Below, in pieces: positions 1-6,711 of a DNA stretch of 6,711 bases. Numbering within the stretch: the stretch's first letter is position 1; each line of letters begins with the position of its first letter. Source of the DNA: JBLHKW01 sp047618565 (lineage in GTDB: Bacteria; Planctomycetota; UBA1135; GCA-002686595); NCBI GenBank assembly GCA_047618565.1, contig JBLHKW010000214.1, positions 1 to 6,711 on the forward strand. The letters are read 5' to 3'. Both the position numbers and the translations under genes were made by a program. The notes under the pieces were generated by a model that did no database searches, was not told where the DNA came from, and saw only the letters and a program-made list of their open reading frames with translations.

Positions 1-1143
1 CAGGGCGAACAGGGCGTGACCGGATTGAGCGAGGACGGAGCCGATGGCGCCGGCGCTCGGCGGCTCGAGCTCGAACTGGCGCAGGGCGGGCAACGGGTCG
101 TCCGCCGGGCGCGGCTGGGCCATGGCCTGGAAGCCGCCGTGGTGGAAGCTCATGCCGAACGCGACATGCTCGTCCCCGAAAGCGCGATCCAGGTGGTAGC
201 CCATCATTCCGCTGGCCCCGGGGAGTTCGCCCTTGTTCACGTGGGCGTTGTGAGCCCAGACCACGACGCGCGTGTCCGCGGGCTCATGCTCGAGCATCCA
301 GGCAACATTGGCAGCCATGCACTCTTCGCGAAAGGTGCCGGCGCCGCCGCGTGCCATGTGCTGGTTCGCCTGCTGTGCGTTCACCCCATGCTGGCGGGCG
401 AGGGACCACTCGCGTTCGGACGTGGCGTCGACCAGCATGTCGCGCTCGCCGTCCATGAAGTCGAGCATGCCTTCCAGCGCGAAACCGATGGCCTCGCGCT
501 CCGCCCCCGACAGATCGGGGTAGTCGGCGAAGATCGTGGGCCGACCGAGGGGCTCCAGGTCCGCTGCCAGCGCATCTGCCAGCCCCGCGTCGATGCCACG
601 GATGTAGGCCAGAGCGCCGGCAACTGCCGGCGCGGAGCTCTGCATGTCGACACCGTAGAAACGCAACGTCCGTCCTCGCTCCGGATCCGCATTGTAGGCG
701 CGCATCCACTCGATCAGCGCGAGCACCTCTTCCGTATCCCAGGTCCAGAACCCCTGACCGTTGAGCGCTGCGGCGATGTCGCCGCGTCCGTGCTCGACGT
801 AGTCGTTGACCGCCACGCATTCCGCGAAGCTGGACTCGATGGCGAACACGCTGAAATCCATGCGCTCGACGAGGAACTCGAGCATGCGGTGCTTGAGCTG
901 GAAGAACTCCCGGGTGCCATGGGTCGCCTCACCGAGCGCAACGATGCGCGCTTTCCCGATGATCGACCGCAGGGGCTCCATGTCCTCGAAACCGTTGCCG
1001 GCCTCCGGCGTCTTCAGGGGCACAGCGTGCTGCTGAACCCATTCGACCACGGGCGCCAGGTCGGCGGGCGGTGAAGGCGCCTGCGCCACCTGAAGCGATG
1101 GAGCGACGGCGAGCAGGCAGGATACCAGCGAGGTTGTGAGCAT
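1..1143 (-). CDS. Erythromycin-esterase-family hydrolase, exported, C-terminus beyond the left edge
   Basis: The minus strand is open from an ATG at 1143 to the window edge, giving 381 residues without a stop. Seen: a hydrophobic N-terminus ending VAQA (about residues 12-22) that looks like a Sec signal peptide, although its n-region has no Lys or Arg. Then LGEATHG (E72, H75), FAIE (E103) and VVWAHNAHV (H298, H301). From family knowledge, EreB-type esterases use E43, H46, E74 and H285; the H-to-E spacing of 28 residues is the same here. The position matching EreB R55 is Lys (K84). The family usually has about 400-450 residues, so perhaps 20-70 are missing. An in-frame TAA lies 11 codons upstream, so 1143 is the first ATG; no good ribosome binding site is visible. 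The family name does not establish macrolide hydrolysis: most environmental members have unknown substrates, and export to the periplasm would be odd for a resistance enzyme. The family call is firm, the substrate unknown. Confidence 0.9.
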   Translation of the reverse strand, partial: MLTTSLVSCLLAVAPSLQVAQAPSPPADLAPVVEWVQQHAVPLKTPEAGNGFEDMEPLRSIIGKARIVALGEATHGTREFFQLKHRMLEFLVERMDFSVFAIESSFAECVAVNDYVEHGRGDIAAALNGQGFWTWDTEEVLALIEWMRAYNADPERGRTLRFYGVDMQSSAPAVAGALAYIRGIDAGLADALAADLEPLGRPTIFADYPDLSGAEREAIGFALEGMLDFMDGERDMLVDATSEREWSLARQHGVNAQQANQHMARGGAGTFREECMAANVAWMLEHEPADTRVVVWAHNAHVNKGELPGASGMMGYHLDRAFGDEHVAFGMSFHHGGFQAMAQPRPADDPLPALRQFELEPPSAGAIGSVLAQSGHALFAL

Positions 1144-1193
1144 AGCCCGAGGGCCAATCGTGGCCTGGGACGGTTAGACGAGGTTGGTGAACG

Positions 1194-1224
1194 GCGCACC
1201 TGATGACAGACCGTCGGGGTGCGC
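1194..1224. repeat. Inverted repeat between the membrane protein and esterase genes
   Basis: GCGCACC at 1194-1200 is matched by GGTGCGC at 1218-1224, with a 17-base loop. The repeat lies about 50 bases upstream of the esterase-like start in the 191-bp gap 1144-1334. No T-tract follows on either strand, so it is not a standard rho-independent terminator. It could be an mRNA hairpin, part of a regulatory site, or chance in GC-rich DNA. I see no convincing promoter elsewhere in this gap. Confidence 0.35.
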
Positions 1225-1334
1225 GGGTAAGCATCCGGTTCAGGTAGGGATTCCGGCGACTTCTCGGTCCACGGCCGACGCGACGGGTGCGGCACGTAGG
1301 GTGGGATGCGCCAGCAGTCGGTCGAGGCCGGCTG

Positions 1335-4300
1335 TTACTGGTCTGCCGCGCGCGCCGCACGGGCGCGTTCGGCCGCCTGCAGCGCGGCCTCGGGCTGGCC
1401 GTCCGCGGCGTAGGCCATCGACAGCACGCTGAGCAGGCGCGCCGACGGGCGCGGCCGCAGGCCTTGGGCGTGCTCCGCGAAGCGCACGGCGCGCTTGGGA
1501 TCGTGCCGTTCGAACTCGGGATCACCGGCGAGCAGCTGCGCGGATTCGATCCATGGCGCCGGCCATCCAGGCGCAAGGTCGCGCGCTCGGGCCAGATGCT
1601 CGAGCGCCTGTTGCACCTCGCCGAGCGCGACCAGGGCACGCGCCAGGGCCACGCGCGCGCGCGCATCCGCCGGATCCGCGCCCATCGCCCGGCGCGCCGT
1701 CTGCACAGCATCCGCATGATCGCCCAGCTCGTACATGCAGCGGGACAGGGCCAGGAGCAAATTGCTGTCGTCGGGCCGGTCCGCGACCGCGCGCTCGAGC
1801 AGGGGGCGTGCCTCTACGTATCGTTCCAGCTTCTCGTACACCTCCCCGAGCCTCGCAGCCCCCTCGATCTCGTCAGGTTCGAGCTGACAGAAGCGCTGCA
1901 GGGGTTCCAGCGCACCGGCGATGTCCGCGTCGAGCACAGCCAGCGCGGCCAGCCGCAACCAGAGCGCGGCCTGACTCGGGGCGAGCCTGAGCGCCCGGAT
2001 CAGGGCCTGCTTCGCGGCAACGGCATCCTGGCGCCCGCGGGCGCGGCGCACATCGCTGAGAACCGCTCCCACCTCGAGCCAGTCCACGTCGCAACCGATG
2101 ACCTGCGCCGCGGCATCGTCGGAACCGTCCGCGCACGCGCGGTCGAGACTGGCGTAGGGAAAGTCGGGCACCCTGTAGAGCACCCGTCCGAGGTCGCCCA
2201 GAATGCCCGACATGCGGTCCCCTAGCTGCGCGTCCTGGTCCCGTATCTGCGCCAGCACACTCTGCGGCGAGTAATCGATCACCACCGGATCGAGCGGATT
2301 CACGAACAACCGCGCGAGGTCGTTGTGCTCATCGCGAATGACCTCACGGCCAGCGTAGCGACTGCGCAGGTTCGCGTCGGTGAGCACGATGCGCGTGAGC
2401 AATGCCTCGGGCGTGTGCACTCCAACGCTGGCCAGGTCGTCGACGACGCTCTGGTCTTCGAAGAAACGGCGCGCGAGCTGCCCCAGGTCGATCGGCTTCC
2501 GGCTACCGACCAGGATGAACTCCTCGTACGCGCCCGTGAACAGCAACGTGTTCGGAAAGGCCTCGATGAAGGTCGTGACGGCCAGGTCGACCGCCCCCCG
2601 GGGCATCTGATAGACGGGCAGCCACTGGGTCATCATCCCGTGCTCGGTGAGGTGCTCCAGGACCGTGGCGTAGTACTGGCGCGAGTACAGGCGGTAGACG
2701 CCCTCCATCATGGGCGGCGGCGGCTCGCTCGTGATCAGGTCGTAGCGCTGATCCGTCACGTTGAGGAAGTTGCGGCCGTCGTCGTGGATCAGGCGTACAC
2801 GTGGATCCTCGTAGAACCCGTTGTTGGTCGGCTTGAACTCGGAGATCGTCTGGATCACGCGGTGGTTCAGGTCGACCACGTCCAGCGCCTCGATCGAACT
2901 GTGCGCGGCGATGGCCGAGCCCGTGTTGCCCACACCCAGGCAAATCAGCATGGCGCGCTTCGGTTGCGGGTGCGCGAGCAGCGGGAAATGAGCCATCAAA
3001 CGCATGTACAGCTGCGAGCTGAGACTCGCGCTCGACATGGGATGGTTGTCAAAGCACAGACGCTCGCCACTCGGATCCTCAACGACGTACGTCGTCAACG
3101 CGCCGTTGCTTCGCATTGCCCGGATCGGGTACTGGGCCTGGGGCGAGTTCGGCATGACGTAGCTGGCGTCGAACTCAGCGGGCGTCCACACCACTGCGGC
3201 CGCGATGGCCACTGCCGTCAGCGCGGGCTTCCACGGCGCCAGGCGTTGCCCCTCGCGCAGCAGGAAGAGCGATGCGGTCAGGATCACGAACAGCGCGACC
3301 GTCAGCTTCATCGAGTAGAAGACGTTCACGCCTGGCGCCAGCCAGGTGAAGGCGACCACGCCGATGCAGAACGCCAGGGTGTTCAGACCGTACGCGAGGC
3401 CCAGATGCCGACCGCTGGCCTGGAGCTTGTTGCAAACGAACGGCAGCAGCAATGAGACGAGGAAGAAGGTCGGGAACGTGAAGATACCTGCGACCCAGAA
3501 CAGCTCGCTGATATGGGTTGGGAAGAAGATCGCCATGTAGCCGATGTGGGCTTGCTTCGGAAAGCCAGCGACGTAGGCATCAATGGTCGGCTGCTCGAGC
3601 AGGGCGCGCAGGTCGTATCCGAGCTTCCAGATCGTGACGTAGGCCAGCAGCGCCAGGATGAACGCGACCCTGATCGCTCCGAGGTTCAGGCGACGAAGGC
3701 GATGGACCGCGACGCTTGCGAGAAAGATGGCCAGGATCGCCCAGAAGGAGATGAACGCCATTCCCGCGCTCTGATCCATGCTGACCACGAACCTCACGCG
3801 CCGGAACAGGTCGCCCTCGACCGCTCCCGCGAGCAGACCGCTCAGGATGGCGCAGGCGATCCAGAGCGAGACAGGATCCGTGCGCTGCTCAGCAGCAGGT
3901 CTCACCACTTCCGACCTGGCGCGCGCGCCACCCCGCAAGAGGAACACCAGACCCAGGAGCGCGTTCAACGCAGCCATCACCAGGAACGTGTCGCCGTGCC
4001 CGATGGCCGGGAACAGAACGAACTGACATGCGAGCACGCCGCTGCACGCCCCGAGCGTGTTCCAGGCGTACAGGCGCGAGGGAAATCGTGCGTCCGCAAC
4101 GAAGACCCGGCAGAGCAGCGGGAAGGTCACGCCCATGAAGAAACACGGGACGAAGATGCAGACGGCAGCGAGGACCAGCTTGGTCAGCCTGTATCCCCAA
4201 CGCTGGTCGAAGTAGGTGTCCTGAAGCTCGTAGGGGAACGAACCCCACAGGTCCGTCGGGAGCCATTGAACAGCCAGGGTTCCGAGCACCGTTACGGTCA

Positions 4301-4550
4301 CCAGCAACTCGACGATGCCGTACACGACGAGCCTGTCGGGACGCTTCGAGCGCGCGAGCATCCAGTCGGAGAGGCGACGTGACGCCAGCGCGCCGACCCC
4401 GAGGCCGCCGATGAAGTTGCACAGCACCAGGGCGAAGGTCAGGTTCGTCGACCCGAATCGATCGACCCAGATCCGGAACCAGCAGACCTGGTAGCCGAGG
4501 CTCACGAACCCGGAAAGGGCGTAGAAGAGGAGGACGCTGGATGCGTTCAC
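1335..4550 (-). CDS. Membrane-fused spermidine-synthase-like protein with C-terminal TPR repeats
   Basis: This 1071-residue protein has three parts. Residues 1-455 hold about 14 hydrophobic segments (for example 5-22, 36-57, 74-95, 123-145, 228-245, 262-283, 385-404, 411-431, 440-456), resembling the membrane half of fused MFS/spermidine-synthase proteins. Residues about 480-690 are a Rossmann methyltransferase-like domain: LGVGNTGS (538-545), VVDLN (558-562), DDGRNFL (590-596), YDLITSEPPPP (603-613), then LYSRQYY and a strand ending MTQWLP. Residues about 830-1068 are TPR helices with A/L/P spacing near 34 residues. True aminopropyltransferases carry an Asp-rich D-x-x-DP loop after YD; here it is SEPPPP, near the SEPSNPW of the fused subfamily, so aminopropyl transfer is doubtful and the substrate unknown. 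An in-frame TGA three codons upstream leaves the GTG at 4550 as the first start; it has no ribosome binding site of its own. TAA ends the gene at 1335. The TPR side of the topology is not resolved here. Confidence 0.93.
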   Translation of the reverse strand: MNASSVLLFYALSGFVSLGYQVCWFRIWVDRFGSTNLTFALVLCNFIGGLGVGALASRRLSDWMLARSKRPDRLVVYGIVELLVTVTVLGTLAVQWLPTDLWGSFPYELQDTYFDQRWGYRLTKLVLAAVCIFVPCFFMGVTFPLLCRVFVADARFPSRLYAWNTLGACSGVLACQFVLFPAIGHGDTFLVMAALNALLGLVFLLRGGARARSEVVRPAAEQRTDPVSLWIACAILSGLLAGAVEGDLFRRVRFVVSMDQSAGMAFISFWAILAIFLASVAVHRLRRLNLGAIRVAFILALLAYVTIWKLGYDLRALLEQPTIDAYVAGFPKQAHIGYMAIFFPTHISELFWVAGIFTFPTFFLVSLLLPFVCNKLQASGRHLGLAYGLNTLAFCIGVVAFTWLAPGVNVFYSMKLTVALFVILTASLFLLREGQRLAPWKPALTAVAIAAAVVWTPAEFDASYVMPNSPQAQYPIRAMRSNGALTTYVVEDPSGERLCFDNHPMSSASLSSQLYMRLMAHFPLLAHPQPKRAMLICLGVGNTGSAIAAHSSIEALDVVDLNHRVIQTISEFKPTNNGFYEDPRVRLIHDDGRNFLNVTDQRYDLITSEPPPPMMEGVYRLYSRQYYATVLEHLTEHGMMTQWLPVYQMPRGAVDLAVTTFIEAFPNTLLFTGAYEEFILVGSRKPIDLGQLARRFFEDQSVVDDLASVGVHTPEALLTRIVLTDANLRSRYAGREVIRDEHNDLARLFVNPLDPVVIDYSPQSVLAQIRDQDAQLGDRMSGILGDLGRVLYRVPDFPYASLDRACADGSDDAAAQVIGCDVDWLEVGAVLSDVRRARGRQDAVAAKQALIRALRLAPSQAALWLRLAALAVLDADIAGALEPLQRFCQLEPDEIEGAARLGEVYEKLERYVEARPLLERAVADRPDDSNLLLALSRCMYELGDHADAVQTARRAMGADPADARARVALARALVALGEVQQALEHLARARDLAPGWPAPWIESAQLLAGDPEFERHDPKRAVRFAEHAQGLRPRPSARLLSVLSMAYAADGQPEAALQAAERARAARAADQ

Positions 4551-4573
4551 GGGCGATCAGATCGGGGTTCCAT
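4547..4573 (-). other. Possible 8-residue upstream reading frame overlapping the GTG start
   Basis: An ATG at 4573 is preceded by GGAG (4583-4580) at a six-base spacing, the best ribosome binding site in the window. It opens an eight-codon frame (MEPRSDRP) that ends in TGA at 4549-4547. That stop overlaps the GTG start of the membrane protein as GTGA. This arrangement would allow translational coupling to a start that lacks its own binding site. The alternative is that this ATG is the real gene start and one base is missing or extra in the assembly, since the peptide would join smoothly to the N-terminus of the membrane protein. A chance match is also possible. Confidence 0.35.
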
Positions 4574-4583
4574 GGGGCGCTCC

Positions 4584-4589
4584 AGTGTA
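4584..4589 (-). promoter_or_regulatory. Candidate -10 element upstream of the membrane protein gene
   Basis: On the minus strand TACACT matches four of six positions of the sigma-70 -10 consensus and sits 34-39 bases upstream of the GTG at 4550. No acceptable -35 lies 17 bases further upstream. If used, transcription would start near 4577, which would cut into the GGAG site of the short upstream frame, so both readings cannot easily hold together. This is a weak call. Confidence 0.2.
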
Positions 4590-4659
4590 ACGCAGCACGG
4601 GCCAGGCGCCGCCCCCCTCCGCGCGCGCATGGTCGAGCGCGACGGAGTCACCGCCCGAG

Positions 4660-4679
4660 CCCGGATTCGGCGCGCCGGG
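4660..4679. repeat. GC-rich hairpin just after the lipoprotein stop
   Basis: CCCGG (4660-4664) pairs with CCGGG (4675-4679), and a perfect 10-base palindrome CGGCGCGCCG lies at 4668-4677. On the minus strand this begins about 18 bases after the lipoprotein TGA. There is no following T-tract, so termination would have to be of an atypical kind, or the hairpin may only stabilise an mRNA 3' end. The local DNA is very GC-rich and chance is a serious alternative. Confidence 0.3.
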
Positions 4680-4696
4680 GGCAGACGTTCGGCGAA

Positions 4697-5794
4697 TCAA
4701 CCCGTGGGCACCGTGAGCAGCGGGCCGCCGCCCGTGGGCGCCGGAGCCATCATCAAGAAGAGGTAGGTCAATAGCCCGAACGACTCCTTGCTCCGTTCGT
4801 CGGCAGCCTCGATCCAGAACCACTGGCTCAGGTACCGTACACGGACAAAGGTATGCTCCGGCGGTTCTGGTCCGGAGCACACGCGCAGGGGTACCAGGTC
4901 GCGCGCAGTATCCTCCGCAGCAGTGGGCCTGCTGATCTGCTGGCCGAAGTGCGCCGACGGAACCTCGACGCCGCCCGACAGCAGACCCATCAGGTCGAGC
5001 AGCGAGCGCACGCGCATGGCCATGTCCCCGTCGGGGAGATTCACACGGCGTCGCGTCACACGGAATCTCTGGATCTCCGAAGATAGCCCCAGCATGCCAC
5101 GCAGCCTGCCGATGAGCTCTGCGGTCTCCGGCTCTACCGAGCTGGCAAAGACCAGGTAGGCCTCGTTCTCCTCGGGACCGGAGCCGCGCAACAGCTCGAT
5201 ACCGTCCCGACGTCCAATCTCGATGATGAGGATGGCGGCCTCCCGGAACTGGCGAAAGCGCTCCTTACCCTCCTCCGTGCCAAGCTCCTTGAAGATCGGG
5301 TTCCGCAATCCACCGAGGCGCTCCATCGACATGGCCATGATGTCAGCCATGGGCCAGCCGGATTGCATGAGGGAAAAGATCAGCTCACCGGGGATCGGCG
5401 TCATCAGCTGATCGGCGAACTCCTCACCCGACAGGGGGCTGTAGGTGATCGTCGGGCGCTCGACGTAACGCGCTCCCACGCCGGCGCTGAGGCTGTCCGT
5501 ATCCACCGATGTCACGGTCCCTACGCTGGCGGCCACACTCGCGTTCGTGCTGTAGATGTACTGGGTCAGCACGGAGTTGACCGCCAGAAACACAGGCACG
5601 TCGCGGTAACGCAGGCGTATGAGGTTGAGCAGCATCTGCTCGCTGGACGCCTTCCCGATGGCCTGGTTGTAGTTGAACTGATCCGGCGCAATCTTGCCGG
5701 CGCCCACCGAAGAGCACGCTGTCAGGGACAGGCCCAGCAGAGCCACGCGGATGCGGGGCGGGGCGAACTTTTGGAGCATCTTGGTCACGTTCAC
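4697..5794 (-). CDS. Uncharacterised outer-membrane-type lipoprotein
   Basis: The 365-residue product starts with a basic n-region and a hydrophobic stretch ending in the lipobox LTAC, so Cys27 should be lipidated. Ser at position +2 favours sorting to the outer membrane. The mature part begins with a Gly/Ser/Lys linker, then an amphipathic stretch SSEQMLLNLIRLRYRDVPVF (residues 50-69). A Ser/Thr/Val-rich region (73-106), the segment RPTITYSPLSGEEFADQL (113-130), PIPGELIFSLMQSGWP (133-148), and a C-terminal WFWIEAADERSKESFGLL block (325-342) follow, ending in a Gly/Pro-rich tail. I recall similar unassigned lipoproteins in proteobacteria with the same SEQxLLNxxRLRY and WFWI-D-SK blocks, but I know no function for them. 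The gene starts with GTG at 5794, with a weak GAG seven bases upstream; an in-frame TGA two codons before it rules out a longer form. GTG at 5788 or ATG at 5779 would keep the signal peptide. It precedes the membrane synthase-like gene by 146 bp on the same strand. Confidence 0.9.
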   Translation of the reverse strand: MNVTKMLQKFAPPRIRVALLGLSLTACSSVGAGKIAPDQFNYNQAIGKASSEQMLLNLIRLRYRDVPVFLAVNSVLTQYIYSTNASVAASVGTVTSVDTDSLSAGVGARYVERPTITYSPLSGEEFADQLMTPIPGELIFSLMQSGWPMADIMAMSMERLGGLRNPIFKELGTEEGKERFRQFREAAILIIEIGRRDGIELLRGSGPEENEAYLVFASSVEPETAELIGRLRGMLGLSSEIQRFRVTRRRVNLPDGDMAMRVRSLLDLMGLLSGGVEVPSAHFGQQISRPTAAEDTARDLVPLRVCSGPEPPEHTFVRVRYLSQWFWIEAADERSKESFGLLTYLFLMMAPAPTGGGPLLTVPTG

Positions 5795-6043
5795 GGATCA
5801 ACTCACTCGACGGGTTCCGGATGCACGACCCGACGGGTCGCTGGGGACCGTTGATCCTCCACCGATCCCCCTCCTCCGTCAACGCTGCGGAACCAGGTAT
5901 GTGACCGCACGCCACACCCATTGAGCCGGAAACGGGCCCCGGCAACGCCGCCAGGTGAACCGCGATGGACCCGGTTCCGTAATGCTTCATGATGGTGCAT
6001 GATTGGTCTGTGCCTCAACCGTGGTAGATCACTCATCACTCCC
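5795..6043. promoter_or_regulatory. Divergent intergenic region with short palindromes
   Basis: These 249 bases separate the minus-strand lipoprotein from the plus-strand secreted protein, so promoters for both should lie here. Facing the lipoprotein, TTGACG (minus strand, 5882-5877) matches the -35 consensus well, but the hexamer 17 bases on is only GAGGAT. CGACCC-gac-GGGTCG (5826-5840) is a perfect six-base inverted repeat about 32 bases upstream of the lipoprotein start, and its CGACGGGT is repeated directly at 5808-5815. Near the plus-strand gene, TCATG-n6-CATGA (5987-6002) is a second operator-like palindrome, with CATGAT repeated ten bases apart. No convincing -10/-35 pair is visible on the plus strand. 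Confidence 0.35.
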
Positions 6044-6711
6044 ATGACCCACATGAAGATGAAGACACTCCTGGTCGCCTCGCTCGCCCTGCTCCTCCTG
6101 CCGACCGCAAGCTTCGCCCAAGGCTTCTCGTTCTACGATGACTTCGAGAGGCGCGATGGACCGGTTGGCAACGGATGGCTGGACTCCGTCAACAACCAGG
6201 GACCTGGACCCGGGCTCCAGATTGCGAATGGCCTGGTCTCCAACTTTGGGGGCGAGAACTGTATCTACAGGCCCATTGCCCTCAACTCGACCCTGCTGAT
6301 CGAAGCTGACCTCGCACTGTTCTTCGATCCAGGTGGCGCACCCGTCGCCACGGCCATCGTCCTCGGCAACCGCGGCGGGCTGGCCACGGTCGATGGGTAC
6401 GGACTCATCCTCGTTCAGGCGCCGTCCTACGGCATCTACCTCATCGCGGTCATCGATGATGGAGTACTCGTGGACTCCATGTTTCTGCCTCTGTTCGCGG
6501 GGCGCTTGAGCTTCATGATCCAGCCGAACGGGAAGATCGTCGGAGCCTTCCAGCCATACGGCATCTTCGGCCCGTTTGCGCAGCATCTCTCCGTCCACAT
6601 CAACCCACCCCGGATTCCGTTCAGCTTCGCCGCCCCCGCAAGGATGTCTGCGTCCGGATCCAACCTGGCGTACTCAGCTCTCGGGGATGCCTGGCTCTAC
6701 CGGATCTCTGC
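6044..6711 (+). CDS. Secreted protein with a concanavalin-like domain, C-terminus beyond the right edge
   Basis: The frame runs to the window edge and gives 222 residues from the ATG at 6044. The N-terminus, MKMK plus a Leu-rich core ending TASFA (residues 21-25), is a clear Sec signal peptide with likely cleavage before Gln26. The mature protein begins FYDDFERRDGPVGNGWLD (30-47), which resembles the DDFNRxDGxLGxxW opening of LamG/DUF1080-like jelly-roll domains often secreted by environmental bacteria. Alternating hydrophobic stretches (82-94, 102-107, 117-138, 152-168) and a closing GDAWLYRI (214-221) fit such a beta-sandwich, so the domain is nearly complete at the edge. No catalytic motif is visible, and sugar binding is only a possibility. 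In-frame starts also exist at 5999, 6053 and 6059; 5999 would put 18 extra residues before MKMK, which is unlikely. None has a strong ribosome binding site. It is transcribed away from the lipoprotein gene. Confidence 0.82.
   Translation, partial: MTHMKMKTLLVASLALLLLPTASFAQGFSFYDDFERRDGPVGNGWLDSVNNQGPGPGLQIANGLVSNFGGENCIYRPIALNSTLLIEADLALFFDPGGAPVATAIVLGNRGGLATVDGYGLILVQAPSYGIYLIAVIDDGVLVDSMFLPLFAGRLSFMIQPNGKIVGAFQPYGIFGPFAQHLSVHINPPRIPFSFAAPARMSASGSNLAYSALGDAWLYRIS

Noticed and set aside
16..1074. Long open frame on the plus strand (352 codons) opposite the esterase-like gene
   Set aside because: The minus-strand frame has clear family motifs. The plus-strand translation is rich in Arg, His, Val and Glu with no recognisable domain, as expected for an antisense frame in GC-rich DNA.
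1108..1143. LVSC near the start of the esterase-like protein as a lipobox
   Set aside because: The Cys is at residue 9, too close to the N-terminus for a lipoprotein signal; VAQA near residue 22 is the better cleavage site.
1144..1334. Rho-independent terminator after the membrane protein gene
   Set aside because: The only inverted repeat (1194-1224) has no T-tract on either strand and lies more than 100 bases past the stop.
1287..4382. Three long plus-strand frames (1287-2225, 2325-3455, 3513-4382) opposite the membrane protein
   Set aside because: They are charged, low-information translations lying antisense to a well-supported gene with membrane, Rossmann and TPR segments.
1335..4550. 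Calling the large membrane protein a bona fide spermidine synthase (speE)
   Set aside because: The catalytic Asp loop is replaced by SEPPPP and the membrane and TPR fusions are not part of SpeE, so only the fold-level call is supported.
4557..4880. A 107-codon minus-strand frame spanning the gap between the lipoprotein and membrane protein genes
   Set aside because: It overlaps the lipoprotein C-terminus in another frame, is rich in Gly, Ala, Arg and Pro, and matches no family I recognise.
6029..6598. A 189-codon minus-strand frame opposite the secreted protein
   Set aside because: The plus strand encodes a clear signal peptide and a recognisable domain opening; the minus translation has no such features.

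Overview
This window is GC-rich bacterial DNA holding four protein-coding genes and no RNA gene, CRISPR array or mobile element that I can see. Three genes lie on the minus strand and one on the plus strand. A clear lipobox and several Sec-type signal peptides point to a diderm bacterium. The combination of GTG starts, weak or absent Shine-Dalgarno sequences, a TPR-fused membrane protein and a secreted lectin-like protein would fit an environmental lineage such as Planctomycetota, Myxococcota or a proteobacterium. That assignment is inference only.

Layout from left to right. Positions 1-1143 (minus) carry an erythromycin-esterase-family protein whose C-terminus runs off the left edge. A 191-bp gap follows, with one modest inverted repeat. 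Positions 1335-4550 (minus) carry a 1071-residue, three-part membrane protein: about 14 predicted membrane segments, a spermidine-synthase-like Rossmann domain and a C-terminal TPR array. A 146-bp gap holds a GC-rich hairpin and a possible short upstream reading frame. Positions 4697-5794 (minus) carry an uncharacterised lipoprotein. A 249-bp divergent intergenic region with two short palindromes separates it from a plus-strand gene (from about 6044 to the right edge) for a secreted protein with a concanavalin-like domain.

The minus-strand genes are read in the order lipoprotein, membrane synthase-like protein, esterase-like protein. Gaps of 146 and 191 bp mean they need not form one operon. 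All four products are predicted to act at or outside the inner membrane, so a shared cell-envelope role is possible, but nothing in the sequence proves a common pathway. The most notable points are the altered catalytic-loop motif of the synthase-like domain and the short reading frame whose stop overlaps the GTG start of that gene.
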